Shown here in pieces: positions 24,254-37,900 of a stretch of DNA of 64,000 bases. The stretch's first letter is position 1; each line of letters begins with the position of its first letter. The notes beneath the pieces were generated by a model. That model had not been told where the DNA came from. It ran no database searches and was given only the letters and a program-made list of their open reading frames with translations. Both the position numbers and the translations under genes were made by a program. Source of the DNA: Watersipora subatra (Eukaryota > Bryozoa > Gymnolaemata > Cheilostomatida > Watersiporidae); assembly GCF_963576615.1 (NCBI RefSeq), contig NC_088711.1, positions 6,758,001 through 6,822,000 on the forward strand, written 5' to 3'.

Positions 24254-24820
24254 TCTTTAATACAGATAGTAATGTGACATACAAGACTAGAGGTCTTTAA
24301 TACATATAGTAATGTTACACACAAAACTAGAGGTCTTTAATACAGGTAGTAATGTTACACACAAAACTAGAGGTCTTTAATACAGATAGTAATGTGACAC
24401 ACAAAACTAGAGGTCTTTAATACAGATAGTAATGTTACACACAAAACTAGAGGTGTTTAATACAGGTAGTAATGTTACACACAAAACTAGAGGTTTTTAA
24501 TACAGGTAGTAATGTTACACACAAAACTAGAGGTCTTTAATACAGATAGTAATGTGACACACAAAACTAGAGGTCTTTAATACAGATAGTAATGTGACAC
24601 ACAAAACTAGAGGTCTTTAATACAGGTAGTAATGTTACACACAAAACTAGAGGTCTTTAATACAGGTAGTAATGTTACACACAAAACTAGAGGTCTTTAA
24701 TACAGATAGTAATGTGACACACAAAACTAGAGGTCTTTAATACAGATAGTAATGTTACACACAAAACTAGAAGTGTTTAATACAGGTAGTAATGTTACAC
24801 ACAAGATTAGAAGTAGTAAT
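24254..24820. repeat. 40-bp satellite array, right block
   Basis: About fourteen units of the same 40-bp repeat as 21970-22299. Unit variants alternate (ACAGATAG/ACAGGTAG, GTGACAC/GTTACAC), which suggests multi-unit duplication. Confidence 0.95.
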
Positions 24821-26483
24821 ATTATTATATTGGAAGCACTGTATTAATTATTAATTTAGCGTGTGCAATCACGAACAGGGTACACAGTATACGGTAAGAG
24901 CAATGGGAATGGTGGGAATGGCGTAGCCTTGTTGTTGGATGCACTTGTCTACAAGCTTGCGGTTGCAATCTTCATGAGTTCAAATCCAGTATTAAGCGCA
25001 TTTTTCATTCCCAGAGTTTAATCGCTATAGCTGGACAGATGATATCCTGTGATATTTATATAGATTGACCAACTGATGTGATTTTTCAGTAAAGCTAAAA
25101 ATGACTCATTAACTTTCTTACATTAGCTCTAATCTAAAGCTTTCAACAAGTTTTCTCTCATTCATTTGGAACTGTATTTGTTAATCATATCGTAACTTGT
25201 ATTGTGTATCGTAACTTGTATTGTGTGACTAAAGCGTGACTAAGCGACTGAAATTGCACATGTCGCACCTCTTCTCTCTGTAGCCGACTTATCATTTTCA
25301 AAGACTTGACACCTTTTGAATTCATTAGAGCAATGTTGGCATAATTTTTTGCATTGCAGTTTGCATTGAATAATGTTAAAATGTATTTTTTCGCAAATAC
25401 ATGGATAAATCTGCTGTGACTTGATCAAAAACAAAAAAATAATCAATAATGATGTGCCAGTCATTGGGCAAGTGCAATAATAGAGAAGATAGTATTGTAT
25501 TTTTTCATAGAATTGCAAATTGTACAAGATTATGTAAAACTATCAACAGTCTTCATGTTTTCCATGTTTGCAATATATTTTTTTGTATTGCATTCTGTTT
25601 CATTTAATAGCTGTTTGCTGCGTTGCACAGTTTAAAAGACAGGATTTTATCAAGTGTTTTTGCTAGTTACTTTTTTGGAATGAATGATGTTGTATCAGTG
25701 CTTTACTGTCTGTTTACCAAATAATAGACAGATGATTCTAAACGTTTAGTTATTAATACCAAAGTAATGTAAACATAACACTCTTGTTATCAGATAGTAG
25801 CGCTGACAAGGGCCAAGGGTAGTAGTACTATAGTACTATACCCTTATTAGTGAAGTGTAGTATAGGATACTAGCTGTGCGTTAGTTCTGCAAACTATACT
25901 AGGTTCTGCAAACCTAGTAAAATCTACTTTACATAGGCTTAAAATCTGGCCAACTTTTTATGTGGTAATAATTCTGGATTGATCATGCCTTTTATATATA
26001 CATGTATATTCCTTTTGAAGAGTAAAATGTGTAATATTCAGCTGCTTTACGTAATCAGGTATTAAACGTGTTACTGTTGTGTCATGAAAGAGCATCTAGC
26101 ACATGCCTGGCTTAGTTTTCAATGAAAGCTAGATAACTAAATATTTCAAAGATTTGCCTGCTTATGAAAAATAGTCAGGTCTAGGTTCAGTTCCCAGAAT
26201 GTTAAAAGCTCTCTACAATGCCACAAGGAGGCCATCATAAAAAGCTTGTATTTTTAAAATGTTATACGTTTGCTTTAATTCTAAGTTAGTGCAAATGTGT
26301 GCTAGAGCGTTTCTGTAATATACGCATTTCCAGTCAAGCAGAGCGATGTTTACCGCAATAGTTTGTATGGTTGTTATATTTAGAAATTAGTGACGCATGA
26401 TTATTCCAAACTGATTTGCTGCAGTCACTGGCCTGCCTTCTTTGCTACTCACTGCTAAAGATCGCTACAAGTAAGGAAGTAAC
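24821..26483. other. Gene-free region upstream of the FMN reductase; possible SINE head
   Basis: No gene supported. About 24915-25000 has a tRNA-like look with a B-box-like GAGTTCAAATCC. The - strand ORF at 25240-25527 has several cysteines but matches no motif I know. No clear TATA box precedes the reductase ATG. Confidence 0.4.
24915..25000 (+). repeat. Possible tRNA-derived SINE head
   Basis: GGCGTAGCCTTGTTGTTGGA resembles a weak A box, and GAGTTCAAATCC about 55 bp downstream resembles a B box. There is no clear cloverleaf, tail or target duplication. Confidence 0.25.
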
Positions 26484-28823
26484 ATGTCCGCTACTGGATT
26501 AAGAGCTTGCTTGCTATTAGGAAGTGCTCGAGAGCCGAGACTTGCTACTCGAGTTCTCACATTTGTGACATCAGAAATGAAGCGGAGAGGATGGGAATGT
26601 GATATTGTTGGTAAACATATAATAATTTCACTCCTTTTTGAATAAAGAGTTATTTTATTTATGCTCAAGTTTATTGCCAGCTTCACTTGAGGAAAAAACA
26701 AGCGGGTACTCACTATAACATCAAGATATGACTATAGAGTTATCAAGATAACTCTATGATGATAGAAGGGTGAGTTAAATCCCTAATTTGTGGTTGGCAT
26801 TAGTTACTAATGACAGATGTGGTTATCGAACAATTTTTTTTACAGATCCACTTGAGGTGAATTTGCCAGTTTTACAAACACCCGTTTTCTTTTACAAGAA
26901 CCCAGATGATGTTCCTCCAGTACTAAACGATATTGCAGGTTTGTGTACCATTTTGAATTTGAAGCAGAGTTCTGTGGTGTTAAAAGTAATTCTATATGGC
27001 ACCGCAGAAGTTATGTAAAGCGTTTATCGGCCACAGTCTACGCTAGCGAAGATCTGTGAGAGTAACTGTGAGAAGAAGTTTACCTTCCACCATACAACAC
27101 ATGAGAATTACGAGTAACTCTTGTTTTGCGGCTTTGCCAACTATGAAAGCATGCAAATCTTGTGACACACAACAGCTTACGTAGCTAGAGCAGAGTTACT
27201 CCTTTTTGTGCTATTCAACTTGATTTTAATCAGTATAATATATTTATTAAATAAAATAATAAATCAAAGAATGCAAATACATGTTTGTAATAAATTTGTT
27301 GCAAGGCATCTGCTTACTCTTCAAGCGTCGAGACATAGTGAGAACCTTATAGCCATATTACCCGTAATTTAAGATAGCATGATGCAACGCTTTCGAATAA
27401 GCGCCTTTCATTTTAAAATACATGCTACATAGCAAATAAAGTAGTTAATAGCTGAAACGCTGTTTTGAAAAGTTGGTAAAGTTTAATGTGCTGTTTGACA
27501 TGATGTATTTAAAAATTTAAGGAAAATTTATTTGGAAATTTTAACAATCCCTTTTTCCAATATTTTAGGTTACCTTTAATTTCATATTGCCCAATAAATT
27601 GCATACAAAAGAATGCAATTTTTTTTCAATTAGTATTGGAATCAGTTGACATATAACAAATAAAAAACTGTAACTGCAGCAACCAGTGATTGTAGATAAA
27701 TCCTAGCTAGTTTAGGAATCTGTATAGACATCAGGATAATTCCTAATGTCCATACTGATTGTATGGACATCTGATAGACTTGTTGTTGGTGTGTGCTTGG
27801 TGTGTTGTTGATGCGTTGTTGGTGTGTGCTCGGTGTGTTGTTGATGCGTTTTTGGTGTATGCTCGGTGTGTTGTTGATGCGTTTTTGGTGGTGTTGATGG
27901 TATTGCTCATATTCTGCTAATTAAACTTGGCCAGCCTCACGCTATATGCTATACACATATACATATCTTGTATACATTGACGCTATATACATTTTCACTG
28001 CTCGTTCAATTCCGCTATTGTAGCCAAGATCAAGGCAGCAGATGCATTTGTGATCATAACATGCGAGTACAATAATTGTCTCCCTCCAGGACTGCTCAAC
28101 ACCATAGCCCATTTCTCTCCATTCGCGTATAGCAAAAGAACGAGCAGTATAATCTGTTATTCTGCAGGTAAGTTCTTAGTAGAAGTCCATCAAATTTGAT
28201 GTGACAAATTTATGAAGATGCTAGAACATGCCGGAACATCTGGCATGGAATGTTTTTAGCAATACATTTATATTTGCTGTGTGGAAAGAATTAGGGAACT
28301 AGAGATTTCTCCCTAACTTTTTTTAAAGAATCGGTACACATTTTTGTATCTATCGTCATCTTCATGGATAGAAGACTCATGCAAGTGTACAAGTAAACAA
28401 GCAGATGTTGCTACTATGCATAAAGTGGTGATCCAGCTGGCTGGTGGTCTGTTTTACTTAAGGCAAGCAAGACTAGAGGTGTTTGATATGGATAGTATCT
28501 TCCAGTAGCGCAAAATAAAAAACAGACAAAAGCGCGTTTGCCGCAAGCTTAAACTAGTACATTAATTTTTATCGCAGGGAATTCTATTTTTAGGCATGTA
28601 TGGTGGCATAAGAGCAGCGATGCAGGGCAGGTGCTTGCTGGGGGAGATAAATACTGTCAGCATACCAAATGTGTTTGGCATGCCAAAGGTTCAGGATACA
28701 CTGACAGAGGATGGCAAACCGTTGGATGATCACCTTGTTAGCGGGGCTGAGAAACACCTCAATGAACTTGAGTGGTACACAAGAGCCCTGAAGGTGGCCA
28801 GAGATTCTGATGCCAGCCTATAA
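26484..28823 (+). CDS. NADPH-dependent FMN reductase family protein (4 exons, 197 aa)
   Basis: Flavodoxin-like oxidoreductase of the NADPH-dependent FMN reductase family, expected to pass electrons from NAD(P)H to FMN or quinone-like acceptors in the cytosol. Exons read 26484-26610, 26846-26938, 28024-28167 and 28594-28823; all introns are GT-AG and the frame is continuous (127+93+144+230 nt, TAA stop). The start is the ATG at 26484, just before the first beta strand. Visible motifs are LLLGSARE at residues 10-17 (FMN-phosphate loop), CEYNNCLPPGLLN from residue 87 (the EYN...PG...N signature) and GMYGGIRAA from residue 122 (the family's S.G..GG.RA block), then a C-terminal ELEWYTRAL helix. 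Length matches the family. The physiological substrate cannot be read from sequence. Intron 2 carries a 33-bp minisatellite. The gene converges on RRP4. Confidence 0.9.
27788..27900. repeat. 33-bp minisatellite in FMN reductase intron 2
   Basis: About three and a half units of GGTGTGTGCTCGGTGTGTTG + TTGATGCGTTGTT. Intron 2 spans 26939-28023 and shows nothing else of note. Confidence 0.85.
28168..28593. other. FMN reductase intron 3 with one stray 40-bp satellite unit
   Basis: About 28468-28503 (GCAAGACTAGAGGTGTTTGA, then TATGGATAGTA) matches the satellite unit of 22-24.8 kb in the same orientation. The rest of the intron is plain. Confidence 0.55.
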
Positions 28824-28892
28824 ATTCTCTTTGCGTTTGTATCAACCAAATGTACATGAAAGTATATCACAAATATATTTGTAAAATCTATA

Positions 28893-28898
28893 ATTAAA
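28893..28898 (+). terminator. Candidate poly(A) signal ATTAAA for the FMN reductase gene
   Basis: ATTAAA lies 70 bp after the reductase stop codon, in the 130-bp gap before the RRP4 stop codon on the other strand. It is the commonest variant of the AATAAA hexamer, and no AATAAA occurs in the gap. In AT-rich DNA a chance match is quite possible. Confidence 0.35.
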
Positions 28899-28953
28899 AT
28901 TTTTGTCGTAGTCATTGTATAGTATAGTGCTGGCTGGTCCTCAATGCAAGTCT

Positions 28954-31900
28954 TCACATTTCACTATCCAATCTCTGCCTCGTTAAGCTTACGATATCTC
29001 TCTTCGCTTCGGGCTTCACCATCTCATACAACTGAAAATTAATGGGACGAGAATCACATAGTGTATGAAAAGTTGCAAGGTTTTTATCAGCAACATTGTC
29101 ACGTGCAGACAGCGCGTACACATTGAATGATCTCTAGGACAACTGATTCCAGTGCTTTCCCAAGCAATACCAATTGATTATACACTCCCCATGCCAATTG
29201 ACATCCTGGTTGCCCGCACACGGCCATTTGTGACAACTAAAAATGGTGGAATACACACAATTCTTGGACGTTTTTTCACTACAATGAATAGTTATAAAAA
29301 TTAATACCTTTTAAATAATCACTCAATTTTGCAGTGAATTTGTGCAAAAGACATTGTTTTTCTAATTAGAATTGATTTTTACTGATACTTGTTGCTTTGC
29401 AAGATGGTTTGAATATGAGACATCACAGTCTATGGAAGACAAGCGCACCTCCATAAATTGCTAACACAAAAACTAAATATGTGCCGTATTAGGAAACCGT
29501 GACAAGCACAACAATATCTACCTGGTATTGTGAAGATGCTTCATAGGCATAGTAAATACTTGTATCATATAGCATCATCTTGTAGTGGGCAAGACAAAGT
29601 ATCGAGTTCTTCATTCGCACAATAACCTCTCTATTCTGCTCACTCACTGGCTGAAAAACAAGCATAAAGGTTGCAAGTCATCATGTAACAAAATAACATC
29701 CGCTGCTGTCGACTGACTCATTGGTGAGAGTCTGCTCGTAGCTTCCTATCTACCATATACTGCCACCTAACCCTTTCGCCGGGTAAATGGCCCTGAACAA
29801 TGGCCGAAAGTTGTGTAATTTTTTGTTGCCCATTCAATAATGTCGGTATTCTATGAACATGCATGGCTAATATTTACTGGATGGTTTTGTATGTGATGCT
29901 CTCTATTAAAGTAAGTTACCTTGTTTGGAACTTTTCATAAAACCCTGTTCAGACACAGTCCAATAATTGACCTGCATTGCTACACTATTGCAATTAACCA
30001 TAAATGCAGTGTGGACAGTGGTTAGAGAACTCCAATCTCTGGAGTTCTCTCCAAATCCAAAGATTGGAGTTCTTCAACTACAGCATACTCGTTATACTTG
30101 TTAGATTCCGCTACAATAAATTCTACAAATTACTTCCACTTGGCTCAGTAGGAAGGAAAAAGTAATCGAAATATTCTATCGTGGTATGTATCAGCAGGTG
30201 GTGTGAAGTTGGACAAAGAGTGAGAGGAAAAATTGTAGAACGATTAAGGCTGGTCACCAATTAAGTCAGCTACATTTTTTCAACCATTAAAAGGCTATGT
30301 GATTATATATGCTTCATTTTCTGATCCCTCAGTAGTAACTGGTGTATTAGATCCAGTAGCATGAGTATTACTTGTATTGGAGTTGCTATTATGAGGCACT
30401 TTTTTCAGTATTCGCAACGAAAACACAAGCGAATATAGTATTATCATTGTCCGAGCTACCATAACCAAGACTTTTTTCCATAAACTCAAATCTTTAGGGT
30501 TTAAACCGCTACTATCATGTAAATTATTATTGTATTGATCAGTCAAACAATCGCTGCCCACCACAAGATCAAATAAAATTTTTGTTCTTTCATTTCAAAA
30601 GCCAAATCGCTTGCTGACTGGTTTTGCCATTTGACATCTTTGTAATAGAATCGCGATTTTGTATTTGTTTGGCTTGTAGCAAAAAGAAATACCTTTCAGA
30701 TAATCATTTCATATGTCATTTATTAGTTGAAGATAAATATCTTAACGACAATATTTTGAAGGTAGCAGTGTTCATGTGCTTTTTTATTGTTGCTAGGCGA
30801 TGGCTTTATTAACTTTTACCGAAAGTTATGTTTATGTCGTTTCCCCAGCAAAATGGATAACAGTCAACAAAACGAGCAACCTAGGAGGATAAATCAAAAT
30901 GACTGTCCATGAAAAATTTGATGATTACAAGCTATTCGAATACATATTCTCTATAGTAAACATGAAAAAGTTTCAATCAATGGACATTTGCACTACAAAA
31001 TATTGTGTTGAGCCCTGAAGAAATAAAGATTGAAACAAGTTTTCAGTTGCCCCTTGCTCAGTTACCGTAAAACCTCTAATTGAACTTAAAATTGTAAAAC
31101 GTACATTCAATTGCACATAAAAAGCTAGTTTTGGCTGCAAACTGTAACACACATATCAATAAGTGCAATGAGCTTTACACAACATTGTTAAATGTACATG
31201 TAGATCTACTATATAAACGGCAAAAAAATCTGTCTGTGTGTGTAAGTCCACCTTATAGAGCAGTCTTTCCTTTTTCCGATTCGGTCGTACGAAGCCTACT
31301 GAATTAATATGAGTAGTAAATAAATCGATAAAATTAAATAAAATTTACTACTCATCAAATAAATTAATGAGTAGTAAATTTAATTAGTAAATTAATATTT
31401 ACTGCCAACGGAAGGTCACGTGAGCGTTCGTCTTTTCCGGCCACCTAGACAATAGTTTTCGCTTCGAAAATTACCTACTAAATGTCTACTTCTAAAAGGT
31501 AAGTACTTCTCATTCAATGTTGTATCGTCTGTGAATTGCCACATCTGCACTACTTAAAAACATTGCATCTTCCACTGTTGATGATCGTAAACATGTTCAT
31601 TTCCTTCCGCGGCTGAGTTACTTTCATTTTTTCCAGCTACTACAGAACTTGCACGGGTACTGCTACTGCATTTTACCTACTAAATTTCTACTTAAAAAAG
31701 GTAAATACTTCTCATTCAATGTTGTATTGTCTATGAATTGCCACACCTCCACTACTTGAAAACTTGGGATTTGCCACTGTTCGTGATAGTAAGCATGTTC
31801 ATTTCCTTCCGCAGCTGAGTTACTAATTTTTCTCCAGCTTCTAGTAATGTAACTTACTACTACAGAGCTTGCACGGGTACTCCGAGCGTTGGAATAGGCG

Positions 31901-34900
31901 ACCGTGAGAAGAAAGAGGGCAGCAGGTATCGACTTACTGTCACCCTACTTTAGCCATGGCCAGTTGTACGTTGCCTGCTCAAAAGTAGGCACAAGCCGAA
32001 AACTGTTCATACTCCCGACAGAAGAACAAAAAATGTCTATCCGCAAGTGTTGCGTTGAATTAACATTGTGTTATTGTTATGTCATGCTATGTTCTTCATG
32101 TTCTGCTATACCTATATATTATCCCCATGCAGCATTTTCTGACACATTTATCAGTAGGCCTATATATATATATATATTTTCATGCATTCGTTTTCTTTAT
32201 TGTATCTCATAAAAAGGCTATCATGTTGGCATATGTTTTATTATTGTCAGGCGCTAATGCTGTATCTGCCTTAACATTGTACGGCCTGTGCTGTTATACA
32301 TATAAATTTTATCAACACAGCCACATTACTGCTGCACTGTTTCCATATACCATGTCAAAACACAGGCTATAGACGAAGAACTGGTGAGCCATGATTAGTG
32401 TTTCCAGCATGTAGTCTCCATTTAATAAATGCAGGCGATAGCAAAATATTTTGTAGAATCTCTTGAAAGATGCGAAATTTTTCAATACTGCCAGTTTGAA
32501 GAACTTCAGTTTGCCTAGAAATGTCAATTTCATTATCAGTTCTCTGTACAAAAATAGGACAACTCCAATTTGAGTGGTTTGAGACTGATGCATTGTAGAC
32601 TAGCTGTAAAACACATTGCAGATTTTCATTGTTCTCCCCAACATTATTGACATGTATAGCTGCATATGTGCATGCATAGTCTGAGCAGGCCAACAATTTC
32701 AGTAGACTTCATATTTGGAGTTTACAGTACGGCAGACAACGCTCAATAAACCTTGCTGTACGTGAATCTGTTTCCATGTACGGGTAATGCAGCCAGCAGT
32801 TCGGGTTTAGGCCATGGCATCACTCGGGGATGCGCGTGAGACCTTTTTCGCCCCGAGTGCGGCGGGAGTTTCCAGGCGTGGCGCTCCGGAAGAATGAGTT
32901 ACCGAGTGCAAGGTGATTGATTGTGAGGCGATTGATTGCGAAGCGATTGATTGCGAAGCAATTGATTGCGAGTGCGAGGCTATTGATTGCGAAGAAATTG
33001 ATTGTCAGTGCGAGGTGATTGATTGCGAGTGCGAGGCGATTGAGTGCGAGGCGATTGAGTGCGAGGCGATTGAGTGCAAGGGCATCGATTTTGAGGCGAT
33101 TGACTGCGAGGCGTGTGCGAGGCGACTGATTGCGAGTGCAAGCGTGCGATTGTCAATTGCGAGGCGGGTAAAAACTGGTCGGCCGAGTCGGCGACAAAAG
33201 CACGCGATCCTTAACTGCAAATATAGACGGGTATGAACGGATGCACGAATCTAGACAGATGAATCTAGAATATTTACTAGATTTTACACGGATCTAGCTG
33301 TAGAACACATTGCAGATTTCCATTGTTCTCCCCAACATTATTGACATGTATGACTGTATATTTGTACGCATAGTCTAATCAGGGCAACAAGTTCAGTAGA
33401 CTGCATATTTGGAGTTGTTTTACAGTATGAAAGGCAACCCTCAATAAACCTCTTGCTGTATGTGAATCTGCTCCCGTAGACGGGTAATGCAGCTAGTATA
33501 AAATAAAAGCATGTCTTCAAATTTAGAATGAAATAAAATTAAAATTGTCAACAAATCACAAAAATGGACACAGGCTATAATCTCATCGCAGGTCAATTGC
33601 AAACAATAGATATCAACTGGTAGAGATATTTCTCGGTTTCTCGATGCATATTTATTAAAAGAGCTTTGACAAGTTGGAGTTAAGTTAGCAGATTTATTGT
33701 ATCCAAAAAGGTTTAATATGGCTCCACCGGAAAAAGAAAGCAAAATATAGGCGAAATTACCTTCGCCTGTAATAGGGCTGAATTTATCTTCCGAAAATTC
33801 TGACGAGCCATTTGAAAAATAGACCGCCAGCCTCTATTTGAACACTGCCTCCAATTGACTCCCACTAATAGAGGAAGGGTCGAAAAATTACCTTGCAAAA
33901 TATTTCACTGTACAGCAAAATGTTGTGAGACAAGGATAACTTACGTCAAGTTGCTGTATAAAACCTCCCTCAGCGCTTTCACTAGTCTGGAGCGGGCAAA
34001 TCCAAATATATCCATTATTGCCTAGTATCACTGTTGCACCACATGGTAGGTTATGAAAGTGGTTCTTGCATCTTTTTATAAGTGAGGGGCTAACTTTAAC
34101 AAGTATCCCCTGTCCCAACTACAACAAGAGGCGGTCTTTACCTTAACATTTATCAGGCAAAATAATAAATTGGTTATTTTAGCTAGAGACGCCTTGATTC
34201 GGAATATGCAAGCTTATCCAGATTCTAAGCCGATCCACTGATTCTCACTGAAAACTAATCAGATCCAACCTTTCTGTGTCGCATAGTTGGCTGTTTCTTT
34301 TTTTACAGATAATATAAAGAAATTATACCTGTACTTGGTCTTTTTATATTTATGAAAAGAGATATATTTGAGTGCTAACAAATGGTAATAAATGGAAGTA
34401 TTACTCTGCATTCCTAGCCTGTAATTTCCAAATGAGAATGTAAATGAGAATTATTATGACAACATTATTAATATCATGATCCATCTTATATCGTCTACTA
34501 AATTTATTAGCTATGCCGCTTACTTATGAGGAAATTATTTGGACAAAATCAAAATTAAGTAGATATTTATATCTGAGTAATAGCAACTCGCAGTTATATT
34601 AGTGTGCTAGGCTAATATACTATTCCTATAACCAATACTGATGTCACGATCAATGGCTGCTGTCGACTATTCTAAAGTTAATTATTTACAGCATAAGTTG
34701 TTCCTATTAAAAAATCACAGAGAACTTATAAATAGTAATTGGATTTACTTGACTCATTCCAACGAGAGGCGACTTGAAAATAATTAATTTACGAGCTACC
34801 TATGTATAACAAGGCAAAAATTGTAGCAAGTAGTTGTGATTTAGTGAAGGGGTTAGTACGGATGACCAAACTAATGCGCCATCTCGTAGTGTTCTTCAAT

Positions 34901-37900
34901 TTGTCAAATCGATTTCATGCTTTCATTCAAGGCTTACTCGTTGTGTTAGAAATGAATTGGCAACAGCCAGTATAACCCTCTCATTTTCCCGGTGCTTCTT
35001 CTTTAAAGTCCACTGATGTTGGTATTAATCCACATGTTTCTACCTAGCTACTAAACCCAATGATATATGTCGATAGATTTCTGGTGCAACTAGCTATATG
35101 AAAGACACCGATCAGACAAGAGAATCTTTGCGCGGCTCTAATTCTTAGCTAGCCCTGATCTCTCTATACACAAATGTTTAGCAGTCCGAGGCAAACTCTG
35201 AACATGAACATACAAATTCATAGAGTAGCTGAAAGCAATAGGATGGTCAGAATGTAAAAGCAGTCTTTCGAAACATAAAACAAAATTTTTAACTAAATTT
35301 GGTGTTCTGATAAACATCTTTACCTTTTAACCTTATACAATATCTGACATGTACGATGTACTGCGGCTAAACTAGGAACCTGACACACTATCCATAATAG
35401 CAATAGATGTTATGCAGTGCAAGCTCCCTGAGCAAATCAGTCTAAGTAATACACATAGTCTGGTTTCTATTTCCTGAGCCACCTTGCTTGGCATGTAACG
35501 ACTTAGTAGATGCAGAAAACCCTCTTAGACACAGCTCATCAAATGAATGACTTGTCACTGAGCTAAATAATTCAAATCTCTCTGCAATGAGCACGAACTG
35601 TACTCATGCTACCACAGAAATCAATGAGAGTGATATAAACGATATAGTGATATATATATGTGATATATAGGCATAATATAATAATCTCCTTTGGTTTTCC
35701 TCAGCAATGCTAATAATTATCATTGATGGTGCAAAAACCTGTGGAGTAGTAAAACAACATATTCGATAAAGTGTTAAATTGGTGTTAAAATTGGTTAGCT
35801 TTTAAGTAGTCCATATGTGGTCTACGATAATGATTATGTTCTATGAGGTAATTAATCTAGATTAATTGGAGCATCACATAAAAATATTTGCCATATTTAT
35901 GAGCTATATTTAGATTTTAGGTGAATTTTTTAGGTGTAAGTCTTTCTAAATACTGTTTTTTAATCTGCAGCATTATCTAACCTACACAATAAAACCTTTT
36001 TGAATCTCTTGGCAAAAGAGTTATAAATGGTTGATAAAGGTTTAGTACTTTAGCAGACGGATAGCGATACTAGTACATCAATCTTTTATACTCAAACTTC
36101 ATGCTTCTCTCGCCATTTTTGACTTTGTAATGCTGTCATTACTTCCCAGTAAACTTACAAACTAGATACCTACCATTCATTCTTTCTACCTTTTTATAGT
36201 AATTATACATACCGTAAGTACACACATATTAAACTTACTTTACCATACTTAAGGCTTCGAGTATGCAGAGAGAGTTGTCCGTCACTGAAGATTGACTGCA
36301 CCTCAGCACTAATGAGGTCACCTTCAGATAAATATTCCCTCATCATTCGTTCATCCTCCTCGCTTCGTTTTCTCTATTTAAGACATAGATTGATGTAACA
36401 CAATTAAATCACAAACATCTATCAATTCAGTGCAACATATCCAATTAGCACAAAACCTATGCCTAAGCAAATGGATGGTGGCTCAACTATCAGAAAGAGA
36501 GAACAGAGGGATCGGAGCAAGCACTGTGGAAAAGAACAAGAGATAGGAAATGGTGGAAAATTATGATTGCCAGAGTCCTCACAGGACATGGCACTTATAG
36601 AGAAAGAGGTAGTGCAAAACAAATTTGCATTTTGTTCAGTGATCAGCTGTGACACGGAAAGTCTCGTAAGAAATTGCTCTCTTTGAACTTGATATAGAAC
36701 TCTAAACTACACAAGGCTTGGCGTAAACTGCCTTGTAATTCTGCTCTTACATTTCTAATGAAACAGATAATAATAATTATAAAAATGAATATAAAATCAT
36801 CAAAAATTATTAATAAATATGTTGAGATTGTCTTCAAACTTTCTGTTCATCATAAGAAATATCAGCAGCAAAAGAACATTAAATAGTTGTCAAGTTTTCA
36901 TAATGACAACAACGGCCAAAACTTCCATCGTTGTCGCCATAACAATTCTTTTTGAAATAATATCTTTTTGAAATGTAATATCAGCAAACACCTAGTTTTT
37001 TAAATGCAATGATGAACAAATTTTTAAGTCATCTCTTTGAGCATAATATGAACTTAAAGTTGGATCCCTGCAACCTCTTGGCTGATGGTCGTGTATATTT
37101 AGAGCAGAGTGTGCCATGAGGGAAGTAAGCGCAAGGCAGGACATTGAAAGTGATCTAACATCTAATGATGTTGCCTATCATTGCAAAGGGTACCAAAAGG
37201 TTGCAGCCAAAGTATTGCTGTCAAAGTGTGAGTATGTGAGAGAGGTTACTATTGTGAGAGTTCATATGACTCCAACTAGCCTGGCTAATATCTTCCGCTA
37301 ATAACACCATTCTGAGGTGATTAGACTGGTTATAACACCATATGTAGGTTACTGGTAAAGAAATTCCCAAAGAAATACAGTTCTATATTTTAATAATGGA
37401 CTCCTGCAAGTAATAAGCTAACATACATAATTCTTCTTTCACAAGTGTTCAAATAGTCATAAACTATAGCATATACGGTAACCGGGTACTTTACCAACTT
37501 ACCAATTCTCCTCCTGGTAGGTTCACACATGAAAGCATCAAAGCTGAATCGAGCATGGCGTGAGCGTCTACTTTCCATCTTTTATTACCTACTTCTGTGA
37601 TGCGTCCAATAACAACATCTCCCACCTCACCAACATACCTAATATATATGGTAGATATTGATTGAGAAACAGAGCACGGTATGAATAGACAGAGGTTTTG
37701 GAGGACTAGGTTTCCTCGACAGAGATATATAATGAGCCGGGCAGTGTCTCCCTAGGCCGCTTTGCTTGAAACAAAGTGCCGGGTTTAAACAAACGTAGGT
37801 AATTATCTTACAGCACCAGTAAGTTAAAACATGCTAGAGCCTTCAGTTTCTTGTCAAGTTTTAAAACTATAGCTCTAAGACATTCAAGGATAAGAATTAC

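Larger units (their letters stand above)
31205..33496 (+). mobile_element. Helitron (2.29 kb) inside RRP4 intron 5
   Basis: It begins with TC (TCTACTATATAAACGGC, then TCTGTCTGTGTGTG) directly after an A, and ends in CTAG directly before a T: the A|TC...CTRR|T arrangement of Helitrons. A short hairpin CCCG-TAGA-CGGG at 33473-33484 lies 12 bp from the end. A helicase C-terminal fragment on the + strand lies inside. It contains a ~200-bp tandem duplication near the 5' part, a GATTGATTGCGAG repeat, and a second, decayed 3'-end copy at about 32604-32806. It is antisense to RRP4. Confidence 0.85.

Noticed and set aside
25240-25527. 95-codon cysteine-containing - strand ORF
   Set aside because: The cysteine spacing matches no zinc-binding motif I know, and the neighbouring frames show no continuation.
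30295-30564. 89-codon - strand ORF with a possible membrane helix in RRP4 intron 5
   Set aside because: No homology recognised, Asn/Thr-rich tail, and no splice or start evidence.
32913-33236. [16 protein letters not shown] ORF
   Set aside because: Simple GATTGATTGCGAG repeat inside the Helitron.
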